Source: Ischnura elegans (taxonomy: Eukaryota; Arthropoda; Insecta; Odonata; Coenagrionidae). Taken from it: DNA of 64,000 bases. Shown piece by piece: positions 25,799 to 37,238 of this stretch. Every line of letters begins with the position of its first letter. The first letter of the stretch is position 1. The notes below the pieces were generated by a model, which had not been told where the DNA came from, searched no databases, and saw only the letters and a program-made list of their open reading frames with translations. The DNA lies in assembly GCF_921293095.1 (NCBI RefSeq), contig NW_025791658.1, forward strand, positions 2,728,001-2,792,000. Direction: 5' to 3'. The translations under genes were made by a program, and so were the position numbers.

Positions 25799-28300
25799 GG
25801 ACTTAACGATTACCACAAAGGCAATCAACCTTATTAGATTGAACTTATCTGGATTCTCGAATTTTTTATCGATTGTAGCTTTTTAGTTAACCCAACGCGT
25901 TATTACTTCAGTTGAGTACTAAAATCTCTCCTGTTTCTTTGCCAGGACATCTTCTTTTCCACACACTCTGATCTCCCTTTTCTTTCGCAACTCAACTCCG
26001 AAACAGACCACCTTAATATACGACGTCCCAAATCTTTCTTCGCTCCTGGTCTTAATTCAAGTCATTCGTCTATAAGCGCGCTCCTTGCCCAATCCAAGAT
26101 TCCTAAACCGACGAGATGTTTATCTGTTGCTCAGGTCGCCAATACCTCAGCGCCTTCAGAACTTCTTCTGTCTCCAATCCCATAATTCCACCCTTTTGTG
26201 TAGTCGGAATATCATAATTCTTTCCCAACTTTTTGGTCTTACTTTACTATCCAACCCCAATAACACGCAGCGCTGGGCCTCACAATGGACCTTAAGGAAG
26301 CAGCAGTTGTTGCCATAGTGAAAGGTGCGACAATAGTAATTTCTAATCGATGTTTCTTGTCGATCTTTCTTGTCGATTGAACAGGAACTCGTCAGAATTA
26401 ACTAATAACTAAACAATTAACTATAGGAAGAAAAATATGGTAGTCGTTGCACTGCCGTTGGAAGTAAAACTTTTTATGTTTATAAACTTTGGGCATTCAT
26501 TGACGTAGTTTTTTAAAAGGATATATGGTTATCTTCGTTATTTTAAAATTAATATTTAAATTAAAAATTATATCGAACTAATTATTATTTATACAGGTTA
26601 TATACGCAAACTAATAAGTGTACAAGAAGCCTATGTTACTAAATAAGCGTAATGCAATTATATATTACAGTATTAGCAATATCTGAGTTCTCATATCCAT
26701 CAGTAATTTTAATTACTCTTGTATTGCTATCATTGCCTTAAACTGTTCATTAAAAAACTGATATTGTAGGCTTATAGTAACTGAAGTATGAAACAAACAA
26801 TTTTGACTCTAATCCATCCAAATTTTTCGTAAAAACAGAATCAATTGTAGTCTTGTATCTTGTGGTGCTTTTAAGTCGATCATATTACATGTTTAATCCA
26901 AATAGTGCATTGATTTTTAGTTTAGAGACCCAATCTCGCATTCCTATTGTAATTTAATTTTGTGTAATGTAACGTTTTTTTTTAATGTAACGTTTCGTGA
27001 CTGTTTGCCAAGAGTTGTGCTACAACCTTTCTAATTCCATTGATTAATCTTCACGATGAGTCTTCGACCACTTTTTATTCGCTGATGCTCACCTCTTGTG
27101 TACGTTTGCAGCGGATCGCTCAAGAATGAATTACATAATACGTGGTGAAGAGGCTATGACCGTTAGCGAATGGCGAACAGTGCTATGTTTTTTAATTTAG
27201 AGATCCAGTCTCGCATTCCTATTCTGATACAATTTTCCAGCACTTAACGTTGTAAATAACATTTAAACATTACCAATGCGAGGTTATGTAAGGCTAACGG
27301 AAGTTCTGAAGCACACTACGCTAAATGTAATTCATTTGATATGTTCATCGTTCGTCGACACGATGAACACCATTAGGATTTATATTGTCTCTTGAAGCGA
27401 AAAAATCTTCCCTCACGGAAAATCTCTTCCTCGTCAAAACAATAGCAACACCTTGCCCACCTTTATAATGGCAAAACGATTTTCTTGGTAGGAGGGAGCC
27501 TACAGCGAAGACTCAGTCCAAGAAAGCCCGACGAGGTGCAGCCATTAGAATTGCATAAAATCCCTTGTAATCGACATAAAATTACAACTCATTCACCAAT
27601 AATAATTTAATAGTCTTATCCAAATTTCCTATCAAGCATATATGGACCTTTATCGTATGATACTACAGTTAGAAGGAGACTGCTTCCCATCATACAAAAA
27701 TAGGCAATTTAGGCCCAAAGATACTGAACCCTTAACAATTGACGTGCAATTCTTGTTACACTAACACTGACGTGCGGTCAGGGAGATCGCAATAATATGA
27801 AAATTCATAAAACGTAGCGAAGCCATTTTTATTGCTTAGTTTTATGTTTCTTTGACTTCTCAACTATTATCAAACTTATGTAATAATCTTCTCTAATAAT
27901 TGTTATTTGAAACAGGATCAAAAAATAGATATAAAAACAATCGAGTAGTTATTAATATCGTACTTTTTTTTTAATTAAGTACTTTACTATCCACGATATG
28001 CAACTAAAAATGCTTCCTTACAAATTATGAATTGTTATTATTCTTGAAAAATCACTAGGAATTTGTCTTAAACAACTTTTTGATTCATTTCCACCAACAT
28101 TACGTTCATTGGTTTTTCCAATTTAGTGACGTGAGGTCTCACAGACCACTACTCAAATTCAGTTGCAAATTTTCAGAAATGAATAATAAGAACGTTAAAT
28201 TTAAAGAGTGCTTTGTCCTTATTAAACAAAATTTTGACGTTCAATATGATTGTAGATATTTTTAAATAGCAATTTGAAAAATATTCATAATTTTAGATAC
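25799..28300. other. Intergenic stretch with short direct repeats
   Basis: No gene recognised. Two direct-repeat pairs occur. AGAGACCCAATCTCGCATTC (about 26,930) recurs as AGAGATCCAGTCTCGCATTC (about 27,200). A ~60-bp segment beginning CCAA.GCGAGGTTATG at about 27,272 recurs at about 28,470. These look like fragments of an unidentified repeat. Confidence 0.6.
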
Positions 28301-28380
28301 GCAGCATTTCAATGAATAAACTCCTCATCTATCCAATTGGTCTATCTGATCCTTACATCGATCAGTCTCCTTAGCTCTCA
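28301..28380 (-). pseudogene. Penelope-like element scrap, N-terminal edge of GIY-YIG region
   Basis: On the minus strand this ~80-bp piece matches 30,049-30,125 (ACCAATTGGAT.GATG.GGAGT.TATTCATTGAAATG). The match covers CKDQIDQLD...GVYSLKC just before the GIY part of the endonuclease. Only about 25 codons remain, with a stop. Confidence 0.6.
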
Positions 28381-28696
28381 CACTGCACTTCACCAGTTGA
28401 GGGTTAACTGATTATAGCAACGTCGTAACTCAGCTAATAACATGAAAAGGTTTACGCGTGTTTACGCACCAACGCGAGGTTATGCAAGGCTAACAGAAGT
28501 TCTGAATCACACTACGCTAAATGTATTTCGCAAATTAGGCATCAAAAACTTTCCATGCGGTTTTTAGGATGGTGCTGAGAACTTTTAGCCGAAAGTTGAG
28601 AGAAAAATCAACGGAAAACTGCCGCGAAATAGCAAGTGGCTGAAATAATGGCGTGTTGGAAATCGGCGCTCACTTGGAAAGGCAATCAGTAGGTGA

Positions 28697-28762
28697 TGCG
28701 TACTCCAGGAGTAATAATATATCGATTTACTCCATGAAAAAATAATAGGAAACCACCCCATT
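28697..28762 (-). mobile_element. MITE family M1, terminal scrap (copy 2)
   Basis: Only about 65 bp: GCGTACTCCAGGAGTAATAA through the terminal repeat ATAGGAAACCACCCCATT. The interior and other end are absent. Confidence 0.75.
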
Positions 28763-29050
28763 GAATTAAGAAATATTTCGTGCTTTCCCGGCGAATACAC
28801 CCGGTGGACCCAATTTCACTTAACCGGCAACGTAAGGCTTAGCTCTAGTAACTGAAATGCAAAAATTGGAGTTACTAAAGGTAGTGAGATAAAATTTAGC
28901 TACAGGCAATTATGATAGACGATTACATCTGCATACCTTGGAAAAGGCAGTTATGCAGTGCCTGACCCGGTGGATATCCCGAGAACTCTTCCATCACCCT
29001 ATTGGATGAGCGCTGTATGCAATGGGCAATTTCCAGCGCGATTATCATTC

Positions 29051-29717
29051 AATAGAGTGGTTTCCATTTATTTTTTTGCCCAAATTGAATGATTATTACT
29101 CATAGAGTACGTATTTCACGCTTTAAAATTTTTAAATGACGATATCTATTTTTCGCGATTAAAATAAAAGTGAAAAATATTCAAGCGCGCGAAAACGCGA
29201 CGGCTAAGTAGGAATGATGGGAAAAGCCCGTGTGACGTATTTCTGGTTCCGGCTATCGCCGTGTGAGGTGACCTTGGGGCGAGGCTTTGAAAGCTGATAC
29301 GACGCAGGATGCTAGCAGGTTGCAGAGTACCATGCTAGCTGGTAGCGTTTTGGCTTAAATAAGGATTATTATTACCCTATCAAACGAAGGAAACTTTCCG
29401 AACTTAGGTCATTTTAATGGGTGATTATTAAGACATGTTTCCTTGACCTCTGTGCCTCATGCATACGTTGGTAATCTCAGACGACGTAAAACTCCTGACT
29501 ACTCATATAGCATCTAGGTCCCTGTGACGTCACGTGGAGTGGCATCGCATGGGCGCCAATCTGCCTTTTTGCAAATGAGGTTAAAAATGACCATTTACAT
29601 TCATCTAAACTGGGATTTCTAAAATAAACTAATTTATATATTATGAATACACTAATTTTGGGTAACGAATCGCAATCAATGCCTTTCATTTTCTTTGATG
29701 AAGGAAACCACCGTATT
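29051..29717 (+). mobile_element. MITE family M1, full-length copy 3
   Basis: 667 bp between inverted ends AATAGAGTGGTTTCC (left) and AATACGGTGGTTTCC (right end, complement). The interior has all family markers: TACTCATAGAGTACG, AATGACGATATCTATTTTTC, the TCAAGCGCGCGAAAACGCGA block, a GTGACGTCACGTGGAGTGGC palindrome region and GGTAACGAATCGCAATCAAT near the right end. There is no coding capacity. Confidence 0.9.
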
Positions 29718-30040
29718 ACAGCTTTTTGTAGTTCGGAATAAAAAAGTTCGGAATCGATATACCTCGAGCGAGTAATCGATACGAAAAAATCGAAACTTCT
29801 ATGAATAAATGGAGCGCTACTTACTATCGGGGAGATTCCAGAGGTTCCGGACCTAAGTCACGGCCTCCCAAGTTTAATGTTGAATGTTATTTCTGTTGAA
29901 GCGGATGAACGAAAAATGAATTAAACGGTGCTTCAACATGAGGAGGCTGTGGTGCACAGTGACGTACCTCGATGCACTTTCTCTGAAAATGGCCCATCAA
30001 TTACCCTAGGACAGATTCCGCATGGCTTTTAAATCTTATG
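29718..30040. other. Intergenic stretch, nothing recognised
   Basis: No gene or clear repeat between the M1 element and the PLE fragment. Confidence 0.5.
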
Positions 30041-30290
30041 CCACTCTAAGGAGACTGATCGTTATATGTAAGGATCAAATAGACCAATTGGATGGATGTG
30101 GAGTATATTCATTGAAATGCAGCGATTGCAATGGTGTACACGTGGGATAGACAGGAAGAAGTTTTGAAATCAGGAAGAAAAACATTTAAGTGGTTACAAA
30201 TATAACAAAGATGAAAAAAGTAACTTTGCTAAACACTTAATATGCAACTGCCATAGGAGCGATTTTAAAATTTGGCAACTGTAGTGATCC
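30041..30290 (+). pseudogene. Penelope-like element, degenerate GIY-YIG endonuclease fragment
   Basis: Reading forward: CKDQIDQLDGCGVYSLKCSD, then C..VHVG, a stop, TGRSFEIRKK, a second stop, and in a shifted frame SNFAKHLI.NCHR. This matches the order of the GIY-YIG nuclease of Penelope-like retroelements: GVY...C..C...Y.G.TGR.F..R, then SNFA.HL...H. The Tyr of the YIG part is His here. At least two stops and frame changes show it is dead. A shorter copy is at 28,301-28,380 on the other strand. Confidence 0.75.
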
Positions 30291-31434
30291 GGAAATGGAA
30301 GATTTCCATTTCCAAAATATGTATCAATATGTTGTTGTGTGAAGTCTCAGAATAGCCAACTATGACAAACTATGCCTCGGGATTTGCACCTTTTCACTTT
30401 CAAGAACGCCAAACCTTCCTCTTACCCTTCCTTTCCCCTTCCTCTTGGACGAAAACATCCTGGTCCCACTTCCCTATATAATGGAACAGTGGAGATGGTA
30501 TTGGCACTCAGGACTCAGGAACTCACTCAGTAACTCACAGTTGGAGGCGTGCGACCCGCGGCTTTTTCGAGGTGGCGGGCCGCACGAACCCTTACACAAT
30601 GACCGCCGTGAACTGGATTCTACGGAACAGTTAGAAATTTTAAAAATTATTGAAAGTCAGGACAGTACTCTTACGAATGAATATCTTTACCCATCCTTCT
30701 CCCCTATTCGGGCGTCCATTTTAAAATTCATCAGGTAACTAGGTAACAATACTAAGATAAACAAATCATAAATAGCCCCTGAATACGATGATAATTCATC
30801 GAAAACCAGGCTTTGCTCTGTAAAAAATAAGTGGTACAAGTAATTGTGTAAAATGCATGAAACCTTAATCAACACTAGTTCGAGAAGCACGAATACATCG
30901 TGTTAACCTGTGATACAGTGCCATAATTACCATAAAATTATGAAATGTCGATGAAATAAGAAGGGGCGACCCTAATAATATGGTATGCGCTTGTGGTACA
31001 CGCTGTATATAAGAATAATAACAAACCGTCAAATGAAATCGAGAATTTTCCGAATGGGCAAAAAATATTACCATAAAATATTCATTTTTCTTGTTTTTTT
31101 ATATTTTTAGTTATTAAATATATATATATTTATTTCTTTTTTCTCTCTATGAATTTATTGACAATGTATCCTTTTTATTGTTGTAACGATTTTTCCACGT
31201 ATTCACGGAAAAAGAATTCAAATACTTCTATTTTCTGATCCACATAGAAGTCTAAGCAGAGAGATTTAATGGTTTGAAGAAGAATCTGATAAGATTAAGA
31301 AGAATAAAGGCCGCACATAATCTGAAAATAAATTTAAAAAAGCTAAGATAATACCAAGATAAATCCGCGAAGCGATTTTCAACACCGGTAGAACACAGAG
31401 AGTATTTGGTCAAAAATCGCCCGTCACCTCACAG
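30291..31434. other. Intergenic stretch, nothing recognised
   Basis: Contains a 97-codon open frame (30,445-30,738) with no recognised domain and atypical composition; I do not call it a gene. The rest is AT-rich. Confidence 0.5.
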
Positions 31435-31506
31435 TCCTCGGTAGTATAGTGGTAAGTATCCCCGCCTGTCACGCGGGAGACCGGGGTTCGATTCCCCGCC
31501 GGGGAG
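31435..31506 (+). tRNA. tRNA-Asp (GTC)
   Basis: A complete 72-nt cloverleaf. The acceptor stem is TCCTCGG/CCGGGGA, closed by one T.G pair, with discriminator G. The anticodon loop CTGTCAC gives anticodon GTC, and the T loop is TTCGATT with a CGGGG/CCCCG stem. The A-box region (TAGTATAGTGG) and B box (GGTTCGATTCC) are intact, and a T7 terminator follows at 31,508-31,514. It decodes GAC/GAU aspartate codons. The flanks are duplicated around a second tRNA-Asp at 42,521-42,592. Confidence 0.97.
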
Positions 31507-31507
31507 A

Positions 31508-31514
31508 TTTTTTT
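31508..31514 (+). terminator. Pol III oligo-T terminator of tRNA-Asp
   Basis: Seven T residues start two bases after the tRNA end, as expected for RNA polymerase III termination. Confidence 0.85.
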
Positions 31515-31799
31515 GTCGAGCCAAATCATCGCTTACGTTATTTTTACATACATAAAATTTTTAATGCAAGTCTAAATTTATGTTATACATTATTATTTCT
31601 ATAATTTCATAATATTTTAGCATCACAATAGAGTAGAAAGTTGCGTGAAATTAAATTGGTGTTTACATCGAAGGAGATTACATTTACGATCCTTCCCACA
31701 AATCATCTTTTCTGTGACACTTGTAGTACAGTAAGGTTCTATGATAATATTCTGAATGTCCCTCTTTAAGATGTCCAGAATTATCCAAGCAATCTAGGC

Positions 31800-32060
31800 C
31801 TATTTCCCTGGGTTGAGTTGCAAAGTCCATGAAGTTTACAAAACAGCTAGTTTCACTGTGCGCGGAGTCGTTTATTGCCTTAGTGTGTCTACATTTATGA
31901 ATTTTTCATAAAACAAAAAATTAATCAGTGTTGAGAATAAAATTTCCATTAAAATGACGTATTAATAATTATTATGTCGTGCACTGAAGCCTAGATATAA
32001 ATTTGCAAAGTACACCGGCACATCATTTTCACGCCGACAGAAGTCAAATGCAAAAGGTAT
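31800..32060 (+). repeat. Copy of the repeat that forms the arms at 37.24-38.38 kb
   Basis: Matches the right arm of the large inverted repeat: CCCTGGGTTGAGTTGCAAAG, GTGCGCGGAGTCGTTTATTG, TGCACTGAAGCCTAGATATA and AATTTGCAAAGTACACCGGC all occur in the same order. It is diverged and lacks the terminal GGGTTAA. Confidence 0.8.
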
Positions 32061-32135
32061 CGGACCAAGAAGTGCTAGAAGGTAATCCTAATCGGATACA
32101 CATTTTTCAGTGCTAAGTTAAAAGCAAAGCTGCAG

Positions 32136-32748
32136 AATAGGGTAGTTTCCTTCATCAAAGAAAACGAAAGGCATTGATTGCGATTCGTTACCCACCATTA
32201 CTGCAGTCATGGTATACAAATAATTTTGTTTTAGAAATCCCTGTTTAGAGGAATGGCAATGGTCAATTTTAACCGCATTTGTAAAAGGCCAGATTGGCGC
32301 CCATGCGATTTCACTCCACGTGACGTCACAGGGACCTAGTTTCTATACGAGTAGATAGGAGTTTTACATTGTCTGAGATTACCAATGCATGCATGAGGCG
32401 CAGAGCTCAGGGAAACATGTCTTAATCATCACCTATTAAAACTGCCTAAACGCTACCTGCTAGCATGATACTCTGATACCTGCTATCAGCCTGCGTCGTA
32501 TCAGCGCTCAGAGCCTCGCCCCAAGGTCACCTCACTTTGCGACAGCAGGAACCAGAATGGCGTCACACGGGGTTTTTCTGCTATTCCTACTTAGCCGTCG
32601 CGTTTTCGCGCGCTTGAAATTTTTCACTTTTCATTTAATCGCGAAAAATAGATATCGTCATTTAAAAATCTAAAAGCGTGAAGTACGTACTCCAGGAGTG
32701 ACAATCATTATCTTTAGGTAAGACAAAATAATAGGAAACCACCCTATT
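32136..32748 (-). mobile_element. MITE family M1, near full-length copy 4
   Basis: 613 bp with both terminal repeats: AATAGGGTAGTTTCC at 32,136 and GGAAACCACCCTATT ending at 32,748. It is in reverse orientation relative to copies 3, 5 and 8. All interior markers are present in order, with small deletions. Confidence 0.9.
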
Positions 32749-34042
32749 AGCTTCATTGCGGAATGCTACAGAGATAAGAGGAGGGAGGATCTAGGAATAG
32801 GCGTAGACAAAACATTCACTCAAAAGAAAGAGGTGATTCATACACGTCACCTTGGAACACAAAGTCAAAGAGATTTCGTGAGCAGCTCCTCAGACAATTT
32901 ACGATCAAGGGTGACATCTAGGGGGAGAGTTATTGAAACACTCTCTCAAAAGCAAAAAATGTACACGAAGGCATGGATTGAAGCCTTACAGTCACAACTC
33001 CACTACAAGGCGTCTCTAATGGAATACAGACCTTGTCAATTTTATTATTATTATTATTGTTATTATTATTAAATAATTAGTTACAAGTCGACCATGAAGT
33101 CGGGTGGTAAAATAAAGTTAGGAAGTACATTAAGACACAATAATATACATAAACCAAAATACAAAACAAAATACTAACTGTAAGTACCAAAAAAAATTTT
33201 AAAAGCCCTAAATAAACCATTTTTTACACAATACATGTCCCCATATACATAGCACCAAATCAGCAAAGAAAACAATACATGTCTACATTTGCATTGCCCA
33301 CAAAATCCATTTTTACTAAGACAAAAGAAAAAAAGACAAGAAACACCAAATTCAAAAAATATACGATTATAAAGCCCTCAAAATTCAATTTTATGTATCC
33401 TATTGATAAATATTGTGGCGTGAGTTGTAAAGGGCTAAAAAAAAATGTCCTCCGGTAAACCATTCCCATCCTCTATCCCCCAATGTAGGAAGAAAAATTT
33501 TAGTCTATTTGTCAGCTGCCTTGGGGCCTTACTCTTATATCGTAAATAATTGAGTCGATATGTTAAATCGCACCAAATGGAATGATTCAAAGCTTAAGTC
33601 CTTGCACTAAATGTAAACAGTTCAATAGTTCGCGAATTTCTGCATGGCAACGAGGAGGTCACTGTCTCGCGAACCATTGGTTCATTTTATGTAAATCATT
33701 GTTTATGGACAAGGGAGACCCCATATGTTTTTGACTCAGCAACGTGTGGAATAGAGTACTGACCAATCAGGGCACAGGGGGAGATCGGCCAGTGCAATAT
33801 AAGACGGCAGAAAAAATCAAAACTTCTCACCTTCGACCTGAAGACGGAATGAAAATGGCTTTCGAAATTGTTGTCAACCATAAACGACAGACGCGGCTGG
33901 AGAACCCGAAAATTAGGAGTCGTCATATAATATAATGAAAATATTTTTCCCATAAATTCATCTTAATTCGGCCGAAATATATAGAAAAATGCGAAACAGC
34001 CGAAGTTAAAAGGCCGACATACAGTCTGGGGAACAATTGGTT
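32749..34042. other. Intergenic stretch with ATT microsatellite
   Basis: Contains an (ATT)n run at about 33,042-33,071. At 33,763 (CCAAT) and 33,798 (TATAAG) a CCAAT/TATA-like pair precedes a CTGAAGA ... GAAA motif at 33,838-33,867; together they could be a retroelement terminal repeat, but this is weak. No gene recognised. Confidence 0.4.
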
Positions 34043-34870
34043 AATGTCGGCCAAAGATTTAAGATTACGTAGAGCCTTTGGCATACAATAGGGTGGTTTC
34101 CTATTATTTTTATTGCCTAAATCGAAATATTATTACTCCTGGAGTACGTATTTCACGCTTTTAGATTTTTAAATGACGATATCTATTTTTCGCGATTAAA
34201 TGAAAAGTGAAAATTTTCAAGCGCGCGAAAACGCGACGCGCAAGTATGAATGTCAGGAAGTCTCTCCGTGTGACGTATTTCTGGTTCCCGCTGCTGCCTT
34301 GTGAGGTGACCTTGAGGCGAGTTGAGCGCTGATACGACGTAAGCTGCTAGCGGGTAGCTGAGTACCCTGCTGGCTGGTAGCGCTTGGCTTAAGTAAGGAT
34401 TATTAATACCTTATCAAATGAAGAAAACTTTCCGACCTTAGCCAGTTTTAATAAGTGATTATTAAGACATGTTTCCCTGGGCTCTGCGCCTCATGCATGC
34501 ATTGGTAACCTCAGACGACGTATAACTCCTACCTTCTCGTATGGAAACTAGGTCTTTGTGACGTCACGTGGAGTGGCATCACATGGGCGCCAATCTGGCC
34601 CTTTTCAAATGAGGATAAAAATGGGCCATTGCCATTCGTCTAAACCGGTATTTCTAAAACGAAATAATTTGTATATTATGAATACAGTAATGGTGGGTAA
34701 CGAATCGCAATCAATGACTTTCGTTTTCTTTGATGAAGGAAACTACCTTATTGAAGGCATGGGGTACAACATACTTCAGCAGCCCTTTACCATACATGTT
34801 ATTGTAGAGATACGTTTTCAACAAAGGATTGTTACGCTTATCCATGGAAAGCGATATCCCTAATAGTTAC
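34043..34870 (+). repeat. Unidentified repeat interrupted by MITE M1 copy 5
   Basis: 34,043-34,086 (AATGTCGGCCAAAGATTTAA ... GCCTTTGGCATACA) and 34,753-34,870 (GGTACAACAT.CTTCAGCA ... TTTTCAACAAAGGATTGTTA) match, in the same order, the uninterrupted minus-strand sequence at about 51,100-51,251. The family itself is not recognised. Confidence 0.75.
34087..34752 (+). mobile_element. MITE family M1, full-length copy 5
   Basis: 666 bp, ends AATAGGGTGGTTTCC and GGAAACTACCTTATT. The interior markers are the same as in copies 3 and 8. The empty homologous site at 51.2 kb reads CATACA-ATT-AAAGG, so the element entered at this point with at most a 3- to 4-bp target duplication. Confidence 0.92.
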
Positions 34871-35154
34871 TGAGATACAGTCTGGGACTTGAAATATTAC
34901 CAATTCCCGCTATCTTATGGTTATTATGTCATGGGAAAAATGTTTCCTATGAAGGAATTTCAAATACAATTCAGGCAAAAATAAATTGGAAAATGCGAAG
35001 CAACAATGCCTAATTAAGATGATTTTTTGAAAAAAAAAAAGATTTTCATCATCTTGTGTGATTTTCAAAATACTGCGTATATACTCAACGCTGGGAAAAC
35101 TCCGGTTAAATGAATGCAAAAAAAGTAATTTTTAAATATTAGGTTACATCTTCC

Positions 35155-35355
35155 ATTTTTTTTTTTTTTTATTCCCAAACCACCGGGTACAGCTCTTATT
35201 GGCCATTTTACACCGGGGTGTTCAACAAATGTAACAAGTAAACGTACACTAACGACTATGTCCTGGACCGGGGAAACCTACCCAGGCGGGACTCGAACCC
35301 GCGACCTCTTGTTTGGCAGGCGAGAACGTTACCCCGCCGCCACCGAGGCCGGCAA
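35155..35355 (-). mobile_element. tRNA-derived SINE
   Basis: Read on the minus strand, the element opens with GCCTCGGTGGCGGCGGGGTA, an A-box-like sequence. It continues through CGCCTGCCAAACAAGAGGTC to a perfect B box, GGTTCGAGTCCCGC (about 35,285-35,298), then ~110 bp of unrelated body, and ends in a poly(A) seen as the T-run at 35,156-35,171. Head, body and poly(A) tail fit a Pol III SINE with a tRNA-like head. No convincing target-site duplication was found. Confidence 0.75.
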
Positions 35356-36507
35356 ATCTTTTATCTTGATTTGAACACTCGACATCTTCGCCGGAAGTTA
35401 TCACTATTCCTTCGGAGGAAATTCCCCATTCTGCCTTTCAACGGACATATTGGGGTATGTCATTTTTCCTTGGGTGTCTCGTACCTGCGCACCGATTTTT
35501 ATTCCAATCATCAGTCATTAAAATACAATTATATGAATAAAAATGTTGGTGAAACTGACAAAATTAGAACTGGAGATACTTAACAAAAGTCAGCAAATTG
35601 AATTAAAAATTATTCTGAGGTAAAAACTTGTTCTTAGAATTAGGATTCAATAATGTTGCGTTAACGCAACGCTGGGGAATAATGGGTTTAAAAAAATACG
35701 AAAAAAAAGAACCCGCTCCTTTTAGGAACTTCCCCCTCCACGCGATGAAGATGACGTCACCTTCCCCTCCCCTCCGTCACATACTTCACCCTCCCCTACC
35801 ATCCCCTCCCCTCGCGCCCTCCCCCCCTCCCACTCGGGCCACCTGACAGGGATACATCACGCTGAAGATTTACTGTCACGCCATCTAGCCGGACGTCAAG
35901 GCGACACGCCTCCGGGACGGAGAGGGGAGGGATAGCCTCTCCCAGTTCTGCCCGCTATATATCTTCAGCCTCTCCCCCGCCTCTTCGCAGGCTAGTCCAT
36001 TGGCCGTCCATCTTCCGTATCCTTCATTATAGCCTGGGAAAGCTCCCCTCCTCCTCCCAGGAAAAAGCTCACAGTGAGCTGAATAACTTCTCCCGGGTCT
36101 TCCTTTATACCAAACAGCAGGAGCGAATAATTCTTCTTCACTTCGCGGCCCTCGCATCTTTGCTTCGTAATCTACAGTCCTTTGCGGATTCACTACTTTA
36201 TCTTTTGTTCACCTAATACATTAAAAACCCCTCCAATTCAATCAAGTTTCCGAATCTCGTGCTCCTAATCTCTATGTATTTTTTCCGTGGTTCCCTTTTC
36301 AAATGGTAGTCGTCTCCCGAAACGTCGGCTTGTATAAAAGCATTAACCTGGCTGCAAACCCGAGAAATATTCGTCAGAAGTATTAACCAGGAAAAATTTA
36401 AATCGTTTAAATATTTATTTATTTTTTTGTTTATTTAATCCAGTCCAAAAACAGCACGAGGCCAATTACAGAGGACTCACAATAACAGGAGAAACAATTT
36501 AATAATA
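35356..36507. other. Intergenic stretch with pyrimidine-rich GC island
   Basis: A C/T-rich tract (35,745-35,840) and GC-rich sequence to about 36,180 stand out from the AT-rich surroundings. A GAAACGTCGGC followed by TATAAAAGC at about 36,320-36,345 recalls PLE terminal repeats, but no CTGANGA precedes it. No gene recognised. Confidence 0.4.
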
Positions 36508-36855
36508 TTAACCCTTTCGCTGATGTTCAATCCCCGAAAACCTTCTCCTCACGTGCGGCGAAAAGGTTAAAATGCGTTTCGTGGGCCCACGGAGCAGGTA
36601 CTTCGATAATGGGCGTGGTACACCCTCGGAAGGGTCGCTAATCCGCGACCCTTTCCTCGACGAGCTCACCCACGCAGGGCCGTCTCCTGGACCCCTCCGA
36701 GCGGGGGCCTCCCTCCCGAAAAGTGACCGCTCTCACAGGAATTTGTATAACAATTAATTAATCCTATCATAAATAAATGATTGTTTGCATCGCACTCCTG
36801 CCAATCAAGCAATCAAGTACGTCTTTGAACCGTGTTTCCGCGATGAAAAATAACG

Positions 36856-37068
36856 ATTTTATTGAATAAAATAAATTAACTTTTATTCCACACTTTATTT
36901 TAAATTGCACGACCCGGGTTTCAACATCTAGGCTTATCATCAGGTCGCTCACATTCAGGGCACATCAGGTTAACATCAGGTCACATCAGGTAGATGTTGA
37001 AACCCGGGTCGTGCTATTTAAAATGAAGTGTGGAATAAAACAAAGTTATTTTATTTTATTCAATAATG
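36856..37068. repeat. Fold-back repeat, ~78-bp arms
   Basis: The left arm (about 36,856-36,930) and right arm (about 36,992-37,068) are inverted copies containing TTATTCCACACTT and GCACGACCCGGGTTTCAACA, with a few indels. The loop carries a short CATCAGGT/CACATCAGGT reiteration. On the minus strand the left arm continues into a hammerhead-like core; the right arm has lost it. The structure parallels the 38.5-kb fold-back. Confidence 0.85.
36908..36947 (-). ncRNA. Hammerhead-like motif, weak outer and second stems
   Basis: Minus strand: GCGAC-CTGATGA, extra T, AAGCCTAGATGTT, GAAA, then CCCGGGTC. The ACCCGGGU segment can form the short third stem next to a GUC triplet, as in minimal type I hammerheads. 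Stem II is poor and only two outer-stem pairs fit. Probably a decayed copy. Confidence 0.3.
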
Positions 37069-37238
37069 AAGCAATTCCGCAAAATAACGCCAGAGTCCGT
37101 ATCTTATCATAACGATTTTGTTGACTTTGCTAATAACGTGGCTGCGGGCCACCGGAAAATGCCCAATGGATTAGGGACCCTTCGAAGTGCTTTTGCGACA
37201 GTGCACGGCGGGGAGAAAGAGAAAGTACGTCCACAGCA

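Noticed and set aside
26085-26318. 77-codon open frame on the plus strand
   Set aside because: No motif, no splice or promoter context; length is within chance expectation.
30445-30738. 97-codon open frame
   Set aside because: No recognisable domain; composition varies along its length and it runs into AT-rich sequence.
33042-33071. ATT run as a LINE tail
   Set aside because: No LINE 3' end lies on either side; treated as a microsatellite.
33838-33867. CTGAAGA ... GAAA as a firm hammerhead-like motif
   Set aside because: Stem II pairs, but no third stem or outer stem can be drawn; kept only as a weak mention.
35280-35355. tRNA-Gly gene on the minus strand
   Set aside because: A GCC-containing loop and B box are present but the cloverleaf fails, and the sequence continues into a SINE body with poly(A).
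36559-36760. 61-codon open frame rich in Gly/Pro/Arg
   Set aside because: GC-rich patch next to a possible TTAA element; no homology recognised.
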